Assembly (NCBI GenBank): GCA_027315115.1
Contig: DAHUYQ010000001.1
Location: forward strand, 1-64,000
DNA from: Solirubrobacterales bacterium
Lineage (GTDB): Bacteria > Actinomycetota > Thermoleophilia > Solirubrobacterales > Solirubrobacteraceae
Length of the DNA stretch: 64,000 nt
Reading direction: 5' to 3'
In this document: in pieces, positions 7,777 to 16,477 of the stretch
Numbering within the stretch: the stretch's first letter is position 1
Layout: each line of letters opens with the position of its first letter
Notes under the pieces: generated by a model
What the model was told of the DNA's origin: nothing
Database searches by the model: none
The model's input: the letters and a program-made list of their open reading frames with translations, nothing else
Made by a program: the position numbers and the translations under genes

Positions 7777-8391
7777 ATGGCTGACGCGGGTTTCGATGCT
7801 GCGGATGCGCACTTCGAGGGCGGGTCCGCGCATGCTTGGCTTGTGCTCGGCTTGGTGATCGAGCGGCCGAGTCATGGCTATGAGATCGTGCAGCGCTACG
7901 ACGATCGGTTTGGCTGGCTATTACCGATCAGCAGCTCCGGCGTGTATGGGGACTTGGAACGGTTGCGTGGCGACGGCTTCTTGGAGGAGATAGCCGAGGA
8001 GCAGCCTGTTGGGGATGCTCGCAGCCGCAGCCGCCGATGTCTGCGTGCGACTCGGTTGGGCGCGCAGTCGTATCGTGGCTGGCTGGCGGGACGAATGAGA
8101 AACAATCCGCAGCGCTTCGAGCTGCTTGGTCGGCTTGCTTCCAGCGCGGCGTTGGGGGTGCGGGGCGCGATCGACGTGCTGGAGCGTTTTGAGAGCGAGT
8201 GCGTCCGTGAGCTGAAGGCGCTGCCGCTGCTGGACGAGCGTGTCGGTGCAGGGGAGTGCGATGCCGATGAGTTGGCGAAGTGGCTTGCGATCGACCGTCA
8301 GCGCCGGGCGCTGCGAGCTGACCTGGATTGGGTCAGCGACGCGATGCGGCTCTATGCCAAGCGGCGCGAGAAAGGGTCGGGTGCGTCCTGA
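7777..8391 (+). CDS. PadR-like transcriptional regulator
   Basis: A 204-residue regulator. The winged helix covers about residues 12-85: AWLVLGLVIERPSHGYEIVQ, then LLPISSSGVYGDLERLRGDGFLEE, the standard PadR N-terminal domain. A helical dimerisation tail follows (about 100-200). ATG 7777 is preceded by GAGGGGG at good spacing; GTG 7735 is an alternative. The next gene's ATG overlaps this stop (TGATG), so it heads the ABC transporter operon. PadR proteins usually repress efflux or membrane-lipid genes and are released by a small ligand, so it probably controls this operon. Confidence 0.8.
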   Translation: MADAGFDAADAHFEGGSAHAWLVLGLVIERPSHGYEIVQRYDDRFGWLLPISSSGVYGDLERLRGDGFLEEIAEEQPVGDARSRSRRCLRATRLGAQSYRGWLAGRMRNNPQRFELLGRLASSAALGVRGAIDVLERFESECVRELKALPLLDERVGAGECDADELAKWLAIDRQRRALRADLDWVSDAMRLYAKRREKGSGAS

Positions 8392-9116
8392 TGGGGCTAT
8401 TGATGATCGAGCATGTCAGCAAGCGTCATCGCCGGGGACGTCGGGAGTACGTCGCTCTGCGCGACGTGTCGATGAGCGTCGAGGCTGGAGAGGTGGTCGC
8501 GGTGCTGGGCTCGGGCAACTCGGGTCGCCGGACGCTACTGCGGGTCGCGGCGGGCATGGAGCAGCCAGACGAGGGTCGTGTGCTCTTCGAAGGCGAGGAG
8601 GTGGAGTCTGGCGCCGCGCTGATCGGCCGCCGGATCGCGTTTTGTCATACGTCGTTCAACGCGTTGGAGGGCGACCTGGTGGTGGACCATGTCGCGACCG
8701 GGCTGCTTGCCAAGGGCTTTTCGCCAACGCAAGCGCGGCGGACCGCGCATGACGCACTGGCGCGCTGCGGGGCTTCGGGCTGCGCGGATCTCGATCCGTA
8801 CGAGCTCGACAGTGTCGAGCGGGTGCGTGTGGCTTTGGCGCGAGCGCTGGTCAGCGCTCCCGCTCTGATCGTCGTCGATGAGCCGACGGCCGGTGTGGGG
8901 CTGCTGGAGTCCGATCCGCTGCTGCGGCTGATCCGCTCGTTTGCCAAGGACGGCATGGCGGTGCTGCTGGCGACCAGCGACGCGTCATCGCTTGCGGGCA
9001 TCGATCGTGTTGTGATGATCGCTAATGGCGTGGTGCGCGGAGAGACTCATCCTGGGCAGGCGGAGGTGCTGCCGTTCGTGCCGGCACGGCGGCAGGGTCG
9101 GGAGTTGCGCGCGTGA
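8391..9116 (+). CDS. Degenerate ABC transporter ATPase (pseudo-ATPase)
   Basis: A 241-residue ABC nucleotide-binding fold that has lost most catalytic motifs. Walker A reads GSGNSGRRT (about residues 40-48), with Arg in place of the phosphate-binding Lys. The Q-loop Gln is missing in AFCHTSFNAL. The LSGGQ signature is replaced by ELDSVERVRVALARAL. The H-loop His is replaced in LLATSD. Walker B (LIVVDEPTAG, about residue 160) is intact. The gene overlaps PadR by one base and the next ATPase by four (GTGA), so all are translated together. It probably pairs with the canonical ATPase at 9113 as a structural or regulatory half. Confidence 0.8.
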   Translation: MGLLMIEHVSKRHRRGRREYVALRDVSMSVEAGEVVAVLGSGNSGRRTLLRVAAGMEQPDEGRVLFEGEEVESGAALIGRRIAFCHTSFNALEGDLVVDHVATGLLAKGFSPTQARRTAHDALARCGASGCADLDPYELDSVERVRVALARALVSAPALIVVDEPTAGVGLLESDPLLRLIRSFAKDGMAVLLATSDASSLAGIDRVVMIANGVVRGETHPGQAEVLPFVPARRQGRELRA

Positions 9117-9847
9117 GCGTGCTGCAGATCGAGCGTCTGGTCAAGCATTACAGCGACGCGGAGGATCTGGTGCGCGCTGTCGATGGCGTCGATCTCAGCG
9201 TGCAGGCGGGCGAGGTGCTCGCGCTGTATGGGCCAAGCGGCTCGGGGAAGACGACGCTGCTGTTGCTGGCCGCGGGGTTGCTTATCGCCGATCACGGTCG
9301 GGTGCGATTCATGGGTAGGGATCTCGGCGAGATGTCGGCCGGGGAGCTTGCGGCCTATCAGCGCAGCGAGGTTGGCTTCATCTACCAGAGCGCCCATCTG
9401 ATCGGGGGCGTGCCGGCTGTCGAGAACGCGGCGGTGAAGCTGCTCGTGGATGGTGTGAAGCTGTCTGTGGCACGTGAGGTCGCGGCGGGCTGGCTTGCTC
9501 GCGTGGGGTTGGAGCATCGTCTTGATCACACGCCTGACCGGCTTTCGGGCGGCGAGCGGGCGCGCGTGGCGATCGCGCGGGCGTTGGTCAACGAGCCTCG
9601 GCTGATTCTTGCCGATGAGCCGACCGGCAGCCTGGACAGTCACCGTGGTCTGGAGGTGTTGCATCTGCTCTCGCAGATCGCGCGTGAGCGCGAGGCCGCG
9701 GTCGTGCTGGTCACGCATGACCCGCAGGCCGCGCATGTCGCCGACCGTGTGCTGGCGCTGCGCGACGGGATGCTTGCAGAGCCGGTGCAGGGGTTGGCGC
9801 CGGGCGTGCCTGGTGGCGTTCCGTCGTTGGGCCTTTCGCAGGAGTAG
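9113..9847 (+). CDS. ABC transporter ATPase, MacB/LolD type
   Basis: A 244-residue canonical nucleotide-binding subunit. Walker A is GPSGSGKTT (about residues 40-48), the Q-loop is FIYQSAHL, the signature is [15 protein letters not shown] (about 142), Walker B is [12 protein letters not shown] and the H-loop is LVTHD. This is the subclass that energises FtsX-type permeases, which the next gene encodes. It starts at GTG 9113 overlapping the degenerate ATPase. A Gly/Pro-rich tail of about 25 residues extends past the domain. Confidence 0.9.
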   Translation: MSVLQIERLVKHYSDAEDLVRAVDGVDLSVQAGEVLALYGPSGSGKTTLLLLAAGLLIADHGRVRFMGRDLGEMSAGELAAYQRSEVGFIYQSAHLIGGVPAVENAAVKLLVDGVKLSVAREVAAGWLARVGLEHRLDHTPDRLSGGERARVAIARALVNEPRLILADEPTGSLDSHRGLEVLHLLSQIAREREAAVVLVTHDPQAAHVADRVLALRDGMLAEPVQGLAPGVPGGVPSLGLSQE

Positions 9848-9853
9848 CCGACG

Positions 9854-12406
9854 GTGCGTTTTTCGACGCTGCTGTATCTGTATGGCCGCCGGCTGCGGAG
9901 CAGCTTGGTGCAGGAGCTGCTGGCGGGTTTGGGGATCGGAGTCGGGGTGGCGCTTGTGTTTGCGGTGCAGGTCGCCAACAGCAGCATCACGGCGGGCAGC
10001 GAACAGATCGAGAAGAGCTTGATCGGCCCGGCCACGCTGCAGATGCGTGCCCGCAGCGACCTGGGTTTCAGCGAACGGGTCGCCAAGCGGGTCTACGGTC
10101 TGCCGGGGGTGCGGCGGGCAGCGCCGGTGCTCGACCTGCCAGGCAGCGTGCAGACGGGCGGCCGGCATCTGGCTGTGCAGATAGCCGGGGCTGAACTGAC
10201 GCTTGCGGCGCTGGATGGCCTGGCCGGGCGTCTGCCGCTGGAACATCTGCAGCCGCGGGTGGTGATGCTCCCACAGGCCGCCGCGGAAGCGCTCGGCGTC
10301 TCCACGACGCTTGGGCCGGGGGTGGCCAGGCCGCTGCCAAACGTGATGCTGCGGGTGCGTGGCCGCTCGATGCAGGTGCGCGTCGCGGCTGTGCTCGGCA
10401 AGGAAACGGTCGGGCCGCTGGCCAACGCGATGACCGTGATCGTGCCGCTGGAACTGCTGCAGAGCGTCGCCGGCCTGCAGGGCCGGGTGACGCGGATGCT
10501 GGTCGATCCGCTGCCCGGCCAGAAGAGCAGGGTGCGTTCGGAGCTCCAGCAGGTGGCCGCGGGTCGCCTGACGGTGGGGCCCGCCAACGAAGACATCGCC
10601 CTGCTCGGTCAGGCGAGCACCCCCAACGCGCAGGCGACGGCGTTCTTCGCGTTCGTGAGCGCGCTGGTCGGGCTGCTTTTGGCGTTCAACGCGATGCTGT
10701 TGAGCGCGCCGGAGCGGCGGCGCATGATCGCCGACCTGCGCATCCAGGGCGCCCGCCCGATCTCTCTGGTCAACCTGATGCTCTTCCAGGCGCTCTGCCT
10801 GGGGCTGGTCGCGTCAGCGGTGGGTGTGCTCGCGGGCGATCTGCTTGCAAGCAGCGTGTTTCACCAGACGCCGGGGTATCTGGCGAGCGCGTTCATGCTG
10901 GGAGACCAGACCGTGATCGGCTGGCAGCCCGTCGTCTTCTCGATGCTCGGAGGCGTGGCAGCCACGTGCCTGGCTGCCGCCTCCCCGCTGCTGGATCTGC
11001 GTCGATCGCGCGCGATCGACGCTGTGCACCACGAGGTCGGGGAGCCCGGACAGGCGCTGCCAGCAAGAACGCAGACGCTGCTTTTCATCGCCTCGGTCGC
11101 GATCGTGGCGATCACCAGCGGCGCGCTGCTGATCGCTCCCTCTCAGGTTCTGCCGGCCACGCTCGGGCTTGCCGTCGCGACGCTGCTCGCGATCCCCTAC
11201 TGGTTCACGCTGCTGGTACGCCTGGTGCAGCATGCGACCGCGCGGTCCGGCCGCGCGAACATCCTGTTTCTCGCCGCCCGCGGCTGCAGGGCGAGCACTC
11301 TGCGCTCCCTGGCGCTGGCGGCGACCGGCGCGATCGCGGTCTTCGGCGCCGTCGTAGCCAACGGGTCGCACAGCGATCTGCTCAAAGGCCTCGACGGCGA
11401 CTACGCCGGCTACGTCTCCACCGCGAAGCTGTGGATCACAAACAAGGGCGACGAACTGGCGACCAACAGCATCGCCGCGTCCGGCCTGGCCGCACGGATC
11501 GACAGGATCCCGGGCGTCGCGGAAGCCCGCCCATACCAAGGCTCGTTTCTGAACCTCGACGGCCGTCGCGTCTGGGTGATAGCACGCTCCCCCCGAGTGA
11601 AAACCATGCTGCCGCCCTCCCAGATCACCGACGGGAGCCCGGCAGCCACGATGCGGCTGCTGCACGCCGGAGGATGGGTCACCATCTCCAAGCAGCTCGC
11701 CGAGGCAGCGCACACCCAACGGGGCGGGGATGTGAGCCTGCCCACCCCGAGCGGGCCTGTGAGCTATCGCGTCGCGGCGATCACGACCAACCTTGGATGG
11801 ACCTCAGGAGCGATCGTGATGAGCGACACCGACTACCGCCACGCATGGGCCACCGGCGCCCCGAGCGCGATCGAAATCAGCACACGCAGCCGCGTCGACC
11901 TGGCCGCGGTGCAGCGCGCGGTTGGCGTCGCCATCGCCGGGTATGCGGGACTGCGCGTGCAGACCAGCAGCCAACGCTCAGCCCAGGCAGACAACCTCGC
12001 CCGCGAAGGCCTCAGCCGCCTCAGCCAGATCTCACTGCTGCTGATCATCGCCGCGGCGCTGGCAATGGCCGCCGCGATGGGCGCCTCGGTCTGGCAGCGA
12101 CGCGCCTCCCTGGCATCGCTGAGGATCCAGAGCTTCAACCTCTGGCAGCTCCGCCGCCTGCTGCTATACGAGTCCGGCCTGATCCTCGCCGCCGGCTGCC
12201 TGATCGGAATGCTCGCCGGCATCTACGGGCATCTCCTCAGCGACAACTTCCTCAAGCTGACCACCGGCTTCCCAGCCCCATTCACGCTCGGCATCAGCCA
12301 GATGCTGCAAACCCTGACGATCGTCATCCTCGCCGCGCTACTGGTCCTACTCGCCCCAGGCTATGCAGCCGCGCAGGCGCCGCCGACGCTCGCGCTGCAA
12401 GAGTAG
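9854..12406 (+). CDS. FtsX/MacB-type ABC permease, 850 residues
   Basis: A large permease starting at GTG 9854, six bases after the ATPase gene. It has an N-terminal membrane helix (about 20-42) and a large extracytoplasmic domain. Three helices follow near 255-390, then further helices and a second extracytoplasmic domain, and finally a second FtsX core (about 725-845). This duplicated arrangement is that of single-chain exporters of the LolC/MacB superfamily, which move lipids or peptides out of the membrane rather than across it. With the two ATPases it would make an asymmetric transporter. The substrate may be a product of the terpene synthase downstream (inference). Confidence 0.85.
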   Translation: MRFSTLLYLYGRRLRSSLVQELLAGLGIGVGVALVFAVQVANSSITAGSEQIEKSLIGPATLQMRARSDLGFSERVAKRVYGLPGVRRAAPVLDLPGSVQTGGRHLAVQIAGAELTLAALDGLAGRLPLEHLQPRVVMLPQAAAEALGVSTTLGPGVARPLPNVMLRVRGRSMQVRVAAVLGKETVGPLANAMTVIVPLELLQSVAGLQGRVTRMLVDPLPGQKSRVRSELQQVAAGRLTVGPANEDIALLGQASTPNAQATAFFAFVSALVGLLLAFNAMLLSAPERRRMIADLRIQGARPISLVNLMLFQALCLGLVASAVGVLAGDLLASSVFHQTPGYLASAFMLGDQTVIGWQPVVFSMLGGVAATCLAAASPLLDLRRSRAIDAVHHEVGEPGQALPARTQTLLFIASVAIVAITSGALLIAPSQVLPATLGLAVATLLAIPYWFTLLVRLVQHATARSGRANILFLAARGCRASTLRSLALAATGAIAVFGAVVANGSHSDLLKGLDGDYAGYVSTAKLWITNKGDELATNSIAASGLAARIDRIPGVAEARPYQGSFLNLDGRRVWVIARSPRVKTMLPPSQITDGSPAATMRLLHAGGWVTISKQLAEAAHTQRGGDVSLPTPSGPVSYRVAAITTNLGWTSGAIVMSDTDYRHAWATGAPSAIEISTRSRVDLAAVQRAVGVAIAGYAGLRVQTSSQRSAQADNLAREGLSRLSQISLLLIIAAALAMAAAMGASVWQRRASLASLRIQSFNLWQLRRLLLYESGLILAAGCLIGMLAGIYGHLLSDNFLKLTTGFPAPFTLGISQMLQTLTIVILAALLVLLAPGYAAAQAPPTLALQE

Positions 12407-12485
12407 GAACGCCCGCTCCAGCCGCAACTCGGCCTGTCACTTAGCGCGTCTGGACGCAGACGCCGGTCTGCCGCAGCATTCGACT

Positions 12486-13571
12486 ATGCAACGTCTGACG
12501 GCACGCGAACTGCTTGCCAGCGGCATGCTCTACTGGACGGCGATATACCCTCGCGCACGAGCACAGCTCGCGCGCTGGCATCGCCGTGCCGCAAGCGCTC
12601 CAGACCCGACGCTGCGCGAGCTCGCGCTGCAGAAGCTGACCGCGGAGCGGCTGAATCCTGAGGCGGCAGCGCTTTTCGCATCCACCGGCCCGCACAGGGC
12701 GTGCAGCACGTCTCTGATCGCGTTGATCGTCGCCTACCAAGTGCTCTACGACTACCTCGACGCGGTCAACGAGATGCCCGGAAGCCAAGCGCTGAGCAAC
12801 GGCCTGCAACTGCATCGCGCGCTGACCGACGCATTGCGACCCGGCGAGCCGATCGCCGACCTCTACCGCGAGAACCCCCAGCGTCATGACGGCTCCTACG
12901 CCAAGACGCTGACCGCGACCTGCACGCATCTGCTCGCGACTCTGCCAAGCAGCGCAAGACTGGCTGAGAGCCTTTGCTGCGCCGCGGAGCGCTGCCGCCA
13001 GGCACAGGCCCGCAACCACGCCATCGCCGACGACGGGACGAGCGCCCTGCGTCAATGGTGCCGGGCTCAAGCGGTCGATGCCGAGATGCTGTGGTGGGAG
13101 ACCGCCGCCGCCGGAATCTCCTGCCTCGGCGTCCACGCCCTGCTGGCAAGAGCCGCAGACCCGCACAGCGTAAAGGCCGACGCGAGCGCAACAGATGCGG
13201 CGTACTTCCCAGGCGTGTGCGCGATCAGCGCGCTGCTTGACAGCCTCGCCGACCATCACACAGACCAGGCAACCGCCAACCACAGCTTCACAGCCCACTA
13301 CGACACGACCACCCATGCGGCCGCTCGGCTGATCGCCATCACCCGAGAAACTGCGAGCCGTCTCGATGGGCTCAGACGCGATCGTCGGCACGCCTTCATC
13401 TTGTGGGGCATCCTCGCCTTCTACCTCTCGGCGCCCACCCTGCACCCCTCCTTCTCAGCGCCCGTAGGCCAAGCCATGATCGACGCCTCGGGCCTGGCCA
13501 CCCGCTTTATGCGCGCCGCCATGCAGGTCCGGCGCCGCATCGCCACAAAAGATAGTCAGCCACCTGAATAA
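12486..13571 (+). CDS. DUF2600/YtpB-like large-terpene synthase
   Basis: This 361-residue all-helical protein belongs to the DUF2600 family, whose Bacillus member YtpB is tetraprenyl-beta-curcumene synthase (class IB). The first acidic motif is YDYLDAVNE at about residues 87-95, the position of the DYLD metal-binding motif. A second, LLDSLADHHTD (about 250), lies where YtpB has its other Asp-rich motif. The expected substrate is a C20-C35 linear prenyl diphosphate. ATG 12486 follows the permease stop by 79 bases on the same strand, so it probably belongs to the same operon. The variant acidic residues leave the exact reaction open. Confidence 0.75.
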   Translation: MQRLTARELLASGMLYWTAIYPRARAQLARWHRRAASAPDPTLRELALQKLTAERLNPEAAALFASTGPHRACSTSLIALIVAYQVLYDYLDAVNEMPGSQALSNGLQLHRALTDALRPGEPIADLYRENPQRHDGSYAKTLTATCTHLLATLPSSARLAESLCCAAERCRQAQARNHAIADDGTSALRQWCRAQAVDAEMLWWETAAAGISCLGVHALLARAADPHSVKADASATDAAYFPGVCAISALLDSLADHHTDQATANHSFTAHYDTTTHAAARLIAITRETASRLDGLRRDRRHAFILWGILAFYLSAPTLHPSFSAPVGQAMIDASGLATRFMRAAMQVRRRIATKDSQPPE

Positions 13572-14185
13572 TCAGCACGCGCGTTATGCGGCGACAGCGG
13601 CGATGCGACGATGCACATCGACGATGCCAGCAGTTGACATCGCCTGGACAACCCGCCGCAAGTGACCACACAGCCGCACCCCCACATAGATGCCTCCTTG
13701 CCGCCTTTGATGGCGCAGGCGCGTGATCGCCACGCCACACAGGGCGCGACCGGACATCACCAAGCTGCTCGTACGCGCTACGCCGGCTCGCTGCCGTCGA
13801 TGAGGGCAGCCTGTCAGCGCATACCCCACCCGAGGTATCACGAGACCCTCGTGTTGGCAGTGAGCCGGCGCAGCGCGTACGGCATCCCGGAGGCCACAGA
13901 AGGCCGGATCGCCCCCCAAGATGATGGGCGGGCATCCGGCCTGCTGCGTGCCACAGAGACACGACCTCGGACAGCGTGATGCTGGCCGTCACATATTCAC
14001 CCACCCGCAAGGCGAGCATCGTGACGCACTGGCGGCCAGCCAATCCGTCTGATGAACCGTCGAGGGCGCCCCGTCGAGCGAAGGCATCCGACGCTCTCGC
14101 GCAGTTCGTGCGGCCCTGGCTCTTCTGGATGCGAGCGCGGACCGGGTTCACGGCAAACCTCGCGACGCTCGACGGTGGTGAGCTG
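13572..14185. other. Intergenic stretch without convincing gene
   Basis: About 600 bases after the terpene synthase. Frames on both strands are open by virtue of high GC but their products are unlike proteins (mixed Arg, His and Cys, no motif). The frame of the next plus-strand gene stays open back to 13976, but sequence before ATG 14186 looks non-coding. Decayed coding sequence is possible; nothing can be named. Confidence 0.4.
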
Positions 14186-14611
14186 ATGTACACGGCATGG
14201 ATGCCGAGCAGGCTTGTCGGGCAGGTCGAACAGGCGGCTGCACGGCAGCCCGGGTGGTCGGCATCGGCGCATTCGCGTGCGGCGGGGTTGGCGTTGTTGG
14301 CGTATACGGCGGAGGGTGATTGGCCTGAGCGGACGCGTGGGTGGGCGTGCCGGGATCCAAAGCGGCATGCGCGGCTGCTTGGCGAGCTGGAGGAGGTTTG
14401 TGAGCGGCGTTATGCGGTTCGGCGTGATGCTGCTGGCGTTGGGGTTGCGGCCGCGGTGCTTGGTGTGAGCGAGGCGGTCGCGGCGGTGGAGCTCAGCGTC
14501 TTTGGCGAGCATGCTCGGGGAGCTGGTCTGCGTGGGCTGGCGGGTGTGGTTGTCGAGGCTGCCGGTGGGATCGCCGAGCAGCTTGAGGATGACAGTGGGA
14601 CGGTCGCATGA
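14186..14611 (+). CDS. Hypothetical protein preceding a PadR gene
   Basis: A 141-residue protein from ATG 14186, preceded by a weak GGTGG. It has an acidic/basic helical middle (ARLLGELEEVCERRYAVRRD) and an Ala/Val-rich C-terminal half. No family is recognised. Its stop overlaps an out-of-frame ATG, and the PadR gene begins one base later, so the two would be cotranscribed. Upstream extension to 13976 is possible but poorly supported. Confidence 0.4.
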   Translation: MYTAWMPSRLVGQVEQAAARQPGWSASAHSRAAGLALLAYTAEGDWPERTRGWACRDPKRHARLLGELEEVCERRYAVRRDAAGVGVAAAVLGVSEAVAAVELSVFGEHARGAGLRGLAGVVVEAAGGIAEQLEDDSGTVA

Positions 14612-14612
14612 G

Positions 14613-15302
14613 ATGCTGGCTGGTGAGCGGCGTGGCGGCGCAGCATCCGCTGATTTTGGATCGATGCCGGCGCGGCATGCGGTACGGCTGCTGGTGCGGG
14701 GGTTGTTGAGGGTGCCGCGGCAGAAGCGGTCTTCGGGCGGGTCGCCGGCTGTGGCTGGTGGTGCTGTGCAGCATTTGATGCTGGCGTTGTTGAGTGCGGC
14801 GCCTGGTCATCCGTATGAGCTTTATCGGCGTTATCGGCGGCGGTTTGGCGATCTGATACCGGTTTCCGGCACGACGGTTTACAGGATGCTGCCGATGCTT
14901 GCCGAGCGTGGGCAGGCGCAGGCCATTCCGCTTGCCGACCGGGCGGGTCTGAGACGGGTTTCTGAGCCGCAGGCCAGCTACAGGGTCACCGAGGCTGGGC
15001 GGCAGGCGGCGCGTGGATGGGTGCTCTCGCCGGTGCGTGCTGAGCGCTGGCGCCAGGAACTGCTTGCGCGGATGGACGCGGCGAGCATCCTCGGGGTAGA
15101 TGCGCTCTACGAGCTGCTCTCGCGGTATGAGCAGGCGCGCGGGGAGCAAGAGCGCGAGCTGCGAGGTCAGCTCGACGAGCTTCCCGAGAGCGAGGGGGTG
15201 CTTGGGCATCGCCTATCGCTGGAGGAGCGTGTTGGTGTGCTGGAGAGGCAGGGGCAATGGGTGCTGCTGGCTCGTGGACGGCTGGGAGAGCGTCGTCCAT
15301 GA
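14613..15302 (+). CDS. PadR-like transcriptional regulator (second)
   Basis: About 229 residues from ATG 14613. After a basic leader of about 50 residues the PadR winged helix follows: VQHLMLALLSAAPGHPYELY, then DLIPVSGTTVYRMLPMLAERG. It is the same fold as the PadR at 7777, with a similar length and the same P(I/V)S motif before the recognition helix. The C-terminal half is a helical, Glu-rich dimerisation region. It follows the terpene-synthase operon by about 1 kb and could answer to the same ligand (inference). Earlier in-frame starts exist from 14502. Confidence 0.65.
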   Translation: MLAGERRGGAASADFGSMPARHAVRLLVRGLLRVPRQKRSSGGSPAVAGGAVQHLMLALLSAAPGHPYELYRRYRRRFGDLIPVSGTTVYRMLPMLAERGQAQAIPLADRAGLRRVSEPQASYRVTEAGRQAARGWVLSPVRAERWRQELLARMDAASILGVDALYELLSRYEQARGEQERELRGQLDELPESEGVLGHRLSLEERVGVLERQGQWVLLARGRLGERRP

Positions 15303-15468
15303 GCCACAGACCGACCACATCATCTTCGGCCAGATGCTGGCCGAGGTCTCGATCGCGCGGTGCCGCTGGCCGCTATCGCGTTTCCCGACGCAGGCTGGCG
15401 GCCACACGGCGCTGCGCGGTCGAACAAAACCGCCCGGAGCAGACCATGTCCGTGACCGGCGTGGCAGC

Positions 15469-15687
15469 GTGCCCGTGAAGCCCGCAGGGTCATACCAGGC
15501 GCGAGCGCGCGAGATGCTGCGCCTACGCGACGAGGAGCACCTCACGCTGCGGGAGATCGGCGAGCGCTACGGCCTCAGCACCGAGCGCGTCCGACAGATC
15601 ACCAACCGCTGCCGATACACGCTGCAGAACTCAGATCACCCCCCGCAACGCGGCACTGCGCCGCGATCGGGGTCTACCGCCCCGTGA
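15469..15687 (+). CDS. Small sigma-70 region-4-like HTH protein
   Basis: A 72-residue protein starting at GTG 15469 or GTG 15475. Residues 8-50 (ARAREMLRLRDEEHLTLREI then GERYGLSTERVRQITNR) have the region 4.2 helix-turn-helix of sigma-70 factors, including the RVRQI recognition helix. There is no region 2, so it is not a sigma factor by itself. A truncated copy of the same stretch lies at about 16478-16550. The 3' end overlaps the RHH gene on the other strand by 14 bases. Confidence 0.5.
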   Translation: MPVKPAGSYQARAREMLRLRDEEHLTLREIGERYGLSTERVRQITNRCRYTLQNSDHPPQRGTAPRSGSTAP

Positions 15688-15973
15688 CTTCGACCGCGAG
15701 ATAAAACGTGGGACGAGGACTGCGGGGTCGATGACCCGGCGCTTCACGGCGCGCGGCGCGCATGGTGTGCAGCTCGCTGTAGGCGAGATCGAGCGCCTGC
15801 TCTTCGGTGAGGTCGCTCAGTGCCTGTGCGTCGTGCATCGCGTTGCGGCCCAGGTAGGTGAGCAGCCCGCGCTCGACGATCTCTGTGTCGGACGCGTCGC
15901 CCGGTGGGCGCATCGCCTTGCGCATCTGCTCGAGCAGTTCGGCGTCGACGTTGACTCGTCGGGCTGCTGCCAT
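15674..15973 (-). CDS. Ribbon-helix-helix antitoxin-like protein
   Basis: A 99-residue protein. Residues 1-40 (MAAARRVNVDAELLEQMRKA to DTEIVERGLLTYLGRNA) form an RHH/CopG-type DNA-binding unit. They are followed by the conserved tail ALSDLTEEQALDLAYSELHTMR seen in a widespread actinobacterial family often annotated as VapB-like. No toxin gene lies beside it: the upstream side is remnant DNA. It may be an orphan antitoxin. Confidence 0.6.
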   Translation of the reverse strand: MAAARRVNVDAELLEQMRKAMRPPGDASDTEIVERGLLTYLGRNAMHDAQALSDLTEEQALDLAYSELHTMRAARREAPGHRPRSPRPTFYLAVEVTGR

Positions 15974-16148
15974 GAGACTCCCTGTGTCAACCCCTGAGGC
16001 GAGATTTGTTTTGGGTGGGGGTGTGGTAGCGATGGCGGCCTTGCCGTCAAGCGCTTTGCGCTCTGCTCTGCGAGCAGCCTGCGGTGACGGCGGCGTTCGC
16101 CGTCGCTGCTTGGCAATGAGGTTGGGGATCGGAGATCCCCGACTGTGC
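15974..16148. other. Hairpin-rich non-coding stretch at the edge of remnant DNA
   Basis: No open frame has protein character. The stretch contains several short inverted repeats, such as GCTCTGCTCTGCGAGCAG and GGATCGGAGATCC. It lies directly downstream of the transposase-like tail at 16149 and may be the end region of a degraded insertion sequence. No defined terminal repeat could be matched. Confidence 0.3.
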
Positions 16149-16331
16149 TCAGGTGATGCTGGTCTGGGTGGCGAGCAGCTGTTGCAGTGCGGTGTGCCGG
16201 TTGGGGTCGTAGATGTCGTGGTCTTGCCAGATGCGCCAGATCACTGCGCACCAGGCGCGGCCGAGGATCCGGATCGCGTGTGGGTGGGGGCACCCCGACG
16301 GATCGCCGGGAGGCGCTGGTCTCATCGTGGC
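16149..16331 (-). pseudogene. C-terminal fragment of an IS110-like transposase
   Basis: The last 45 residues (HPHAIRILGRAWCAVIWRIW, then DPNRHTALQQL) resemble the C-terminal end of IS110/IS116-type transposases, which finish with an Arg-rich helix ending in a short H-A-L tail. Nothing of the catalytic domains is present: the frame upstream is unlike protein. It is a remnant left by decay or recombination. The family call is from memory of the C-terminal pattern and could be wrong. Confidence 0.4.
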
Positions 16332-16477
16332 CCTCTGCACGGGCAAGCTCGACTGGCGCTCTCCCGACGACCGTCGGCACCAGAAAGGATGACCAGTGAG
16401 CTCAAGGCTACCAGCGGCTGCGGGCATCGCGGCGTGCGCGCCAGCAGCTGGCAGGCAGGCCGCCGAGATGACGGGCA

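Noticed and set aside
13507-14193. Minus-strand gene after the terpene synthase
   Set aside because: A long frame exists but the sequence is Arg/Ser/Cys-rich without motif or ribosome binding site.
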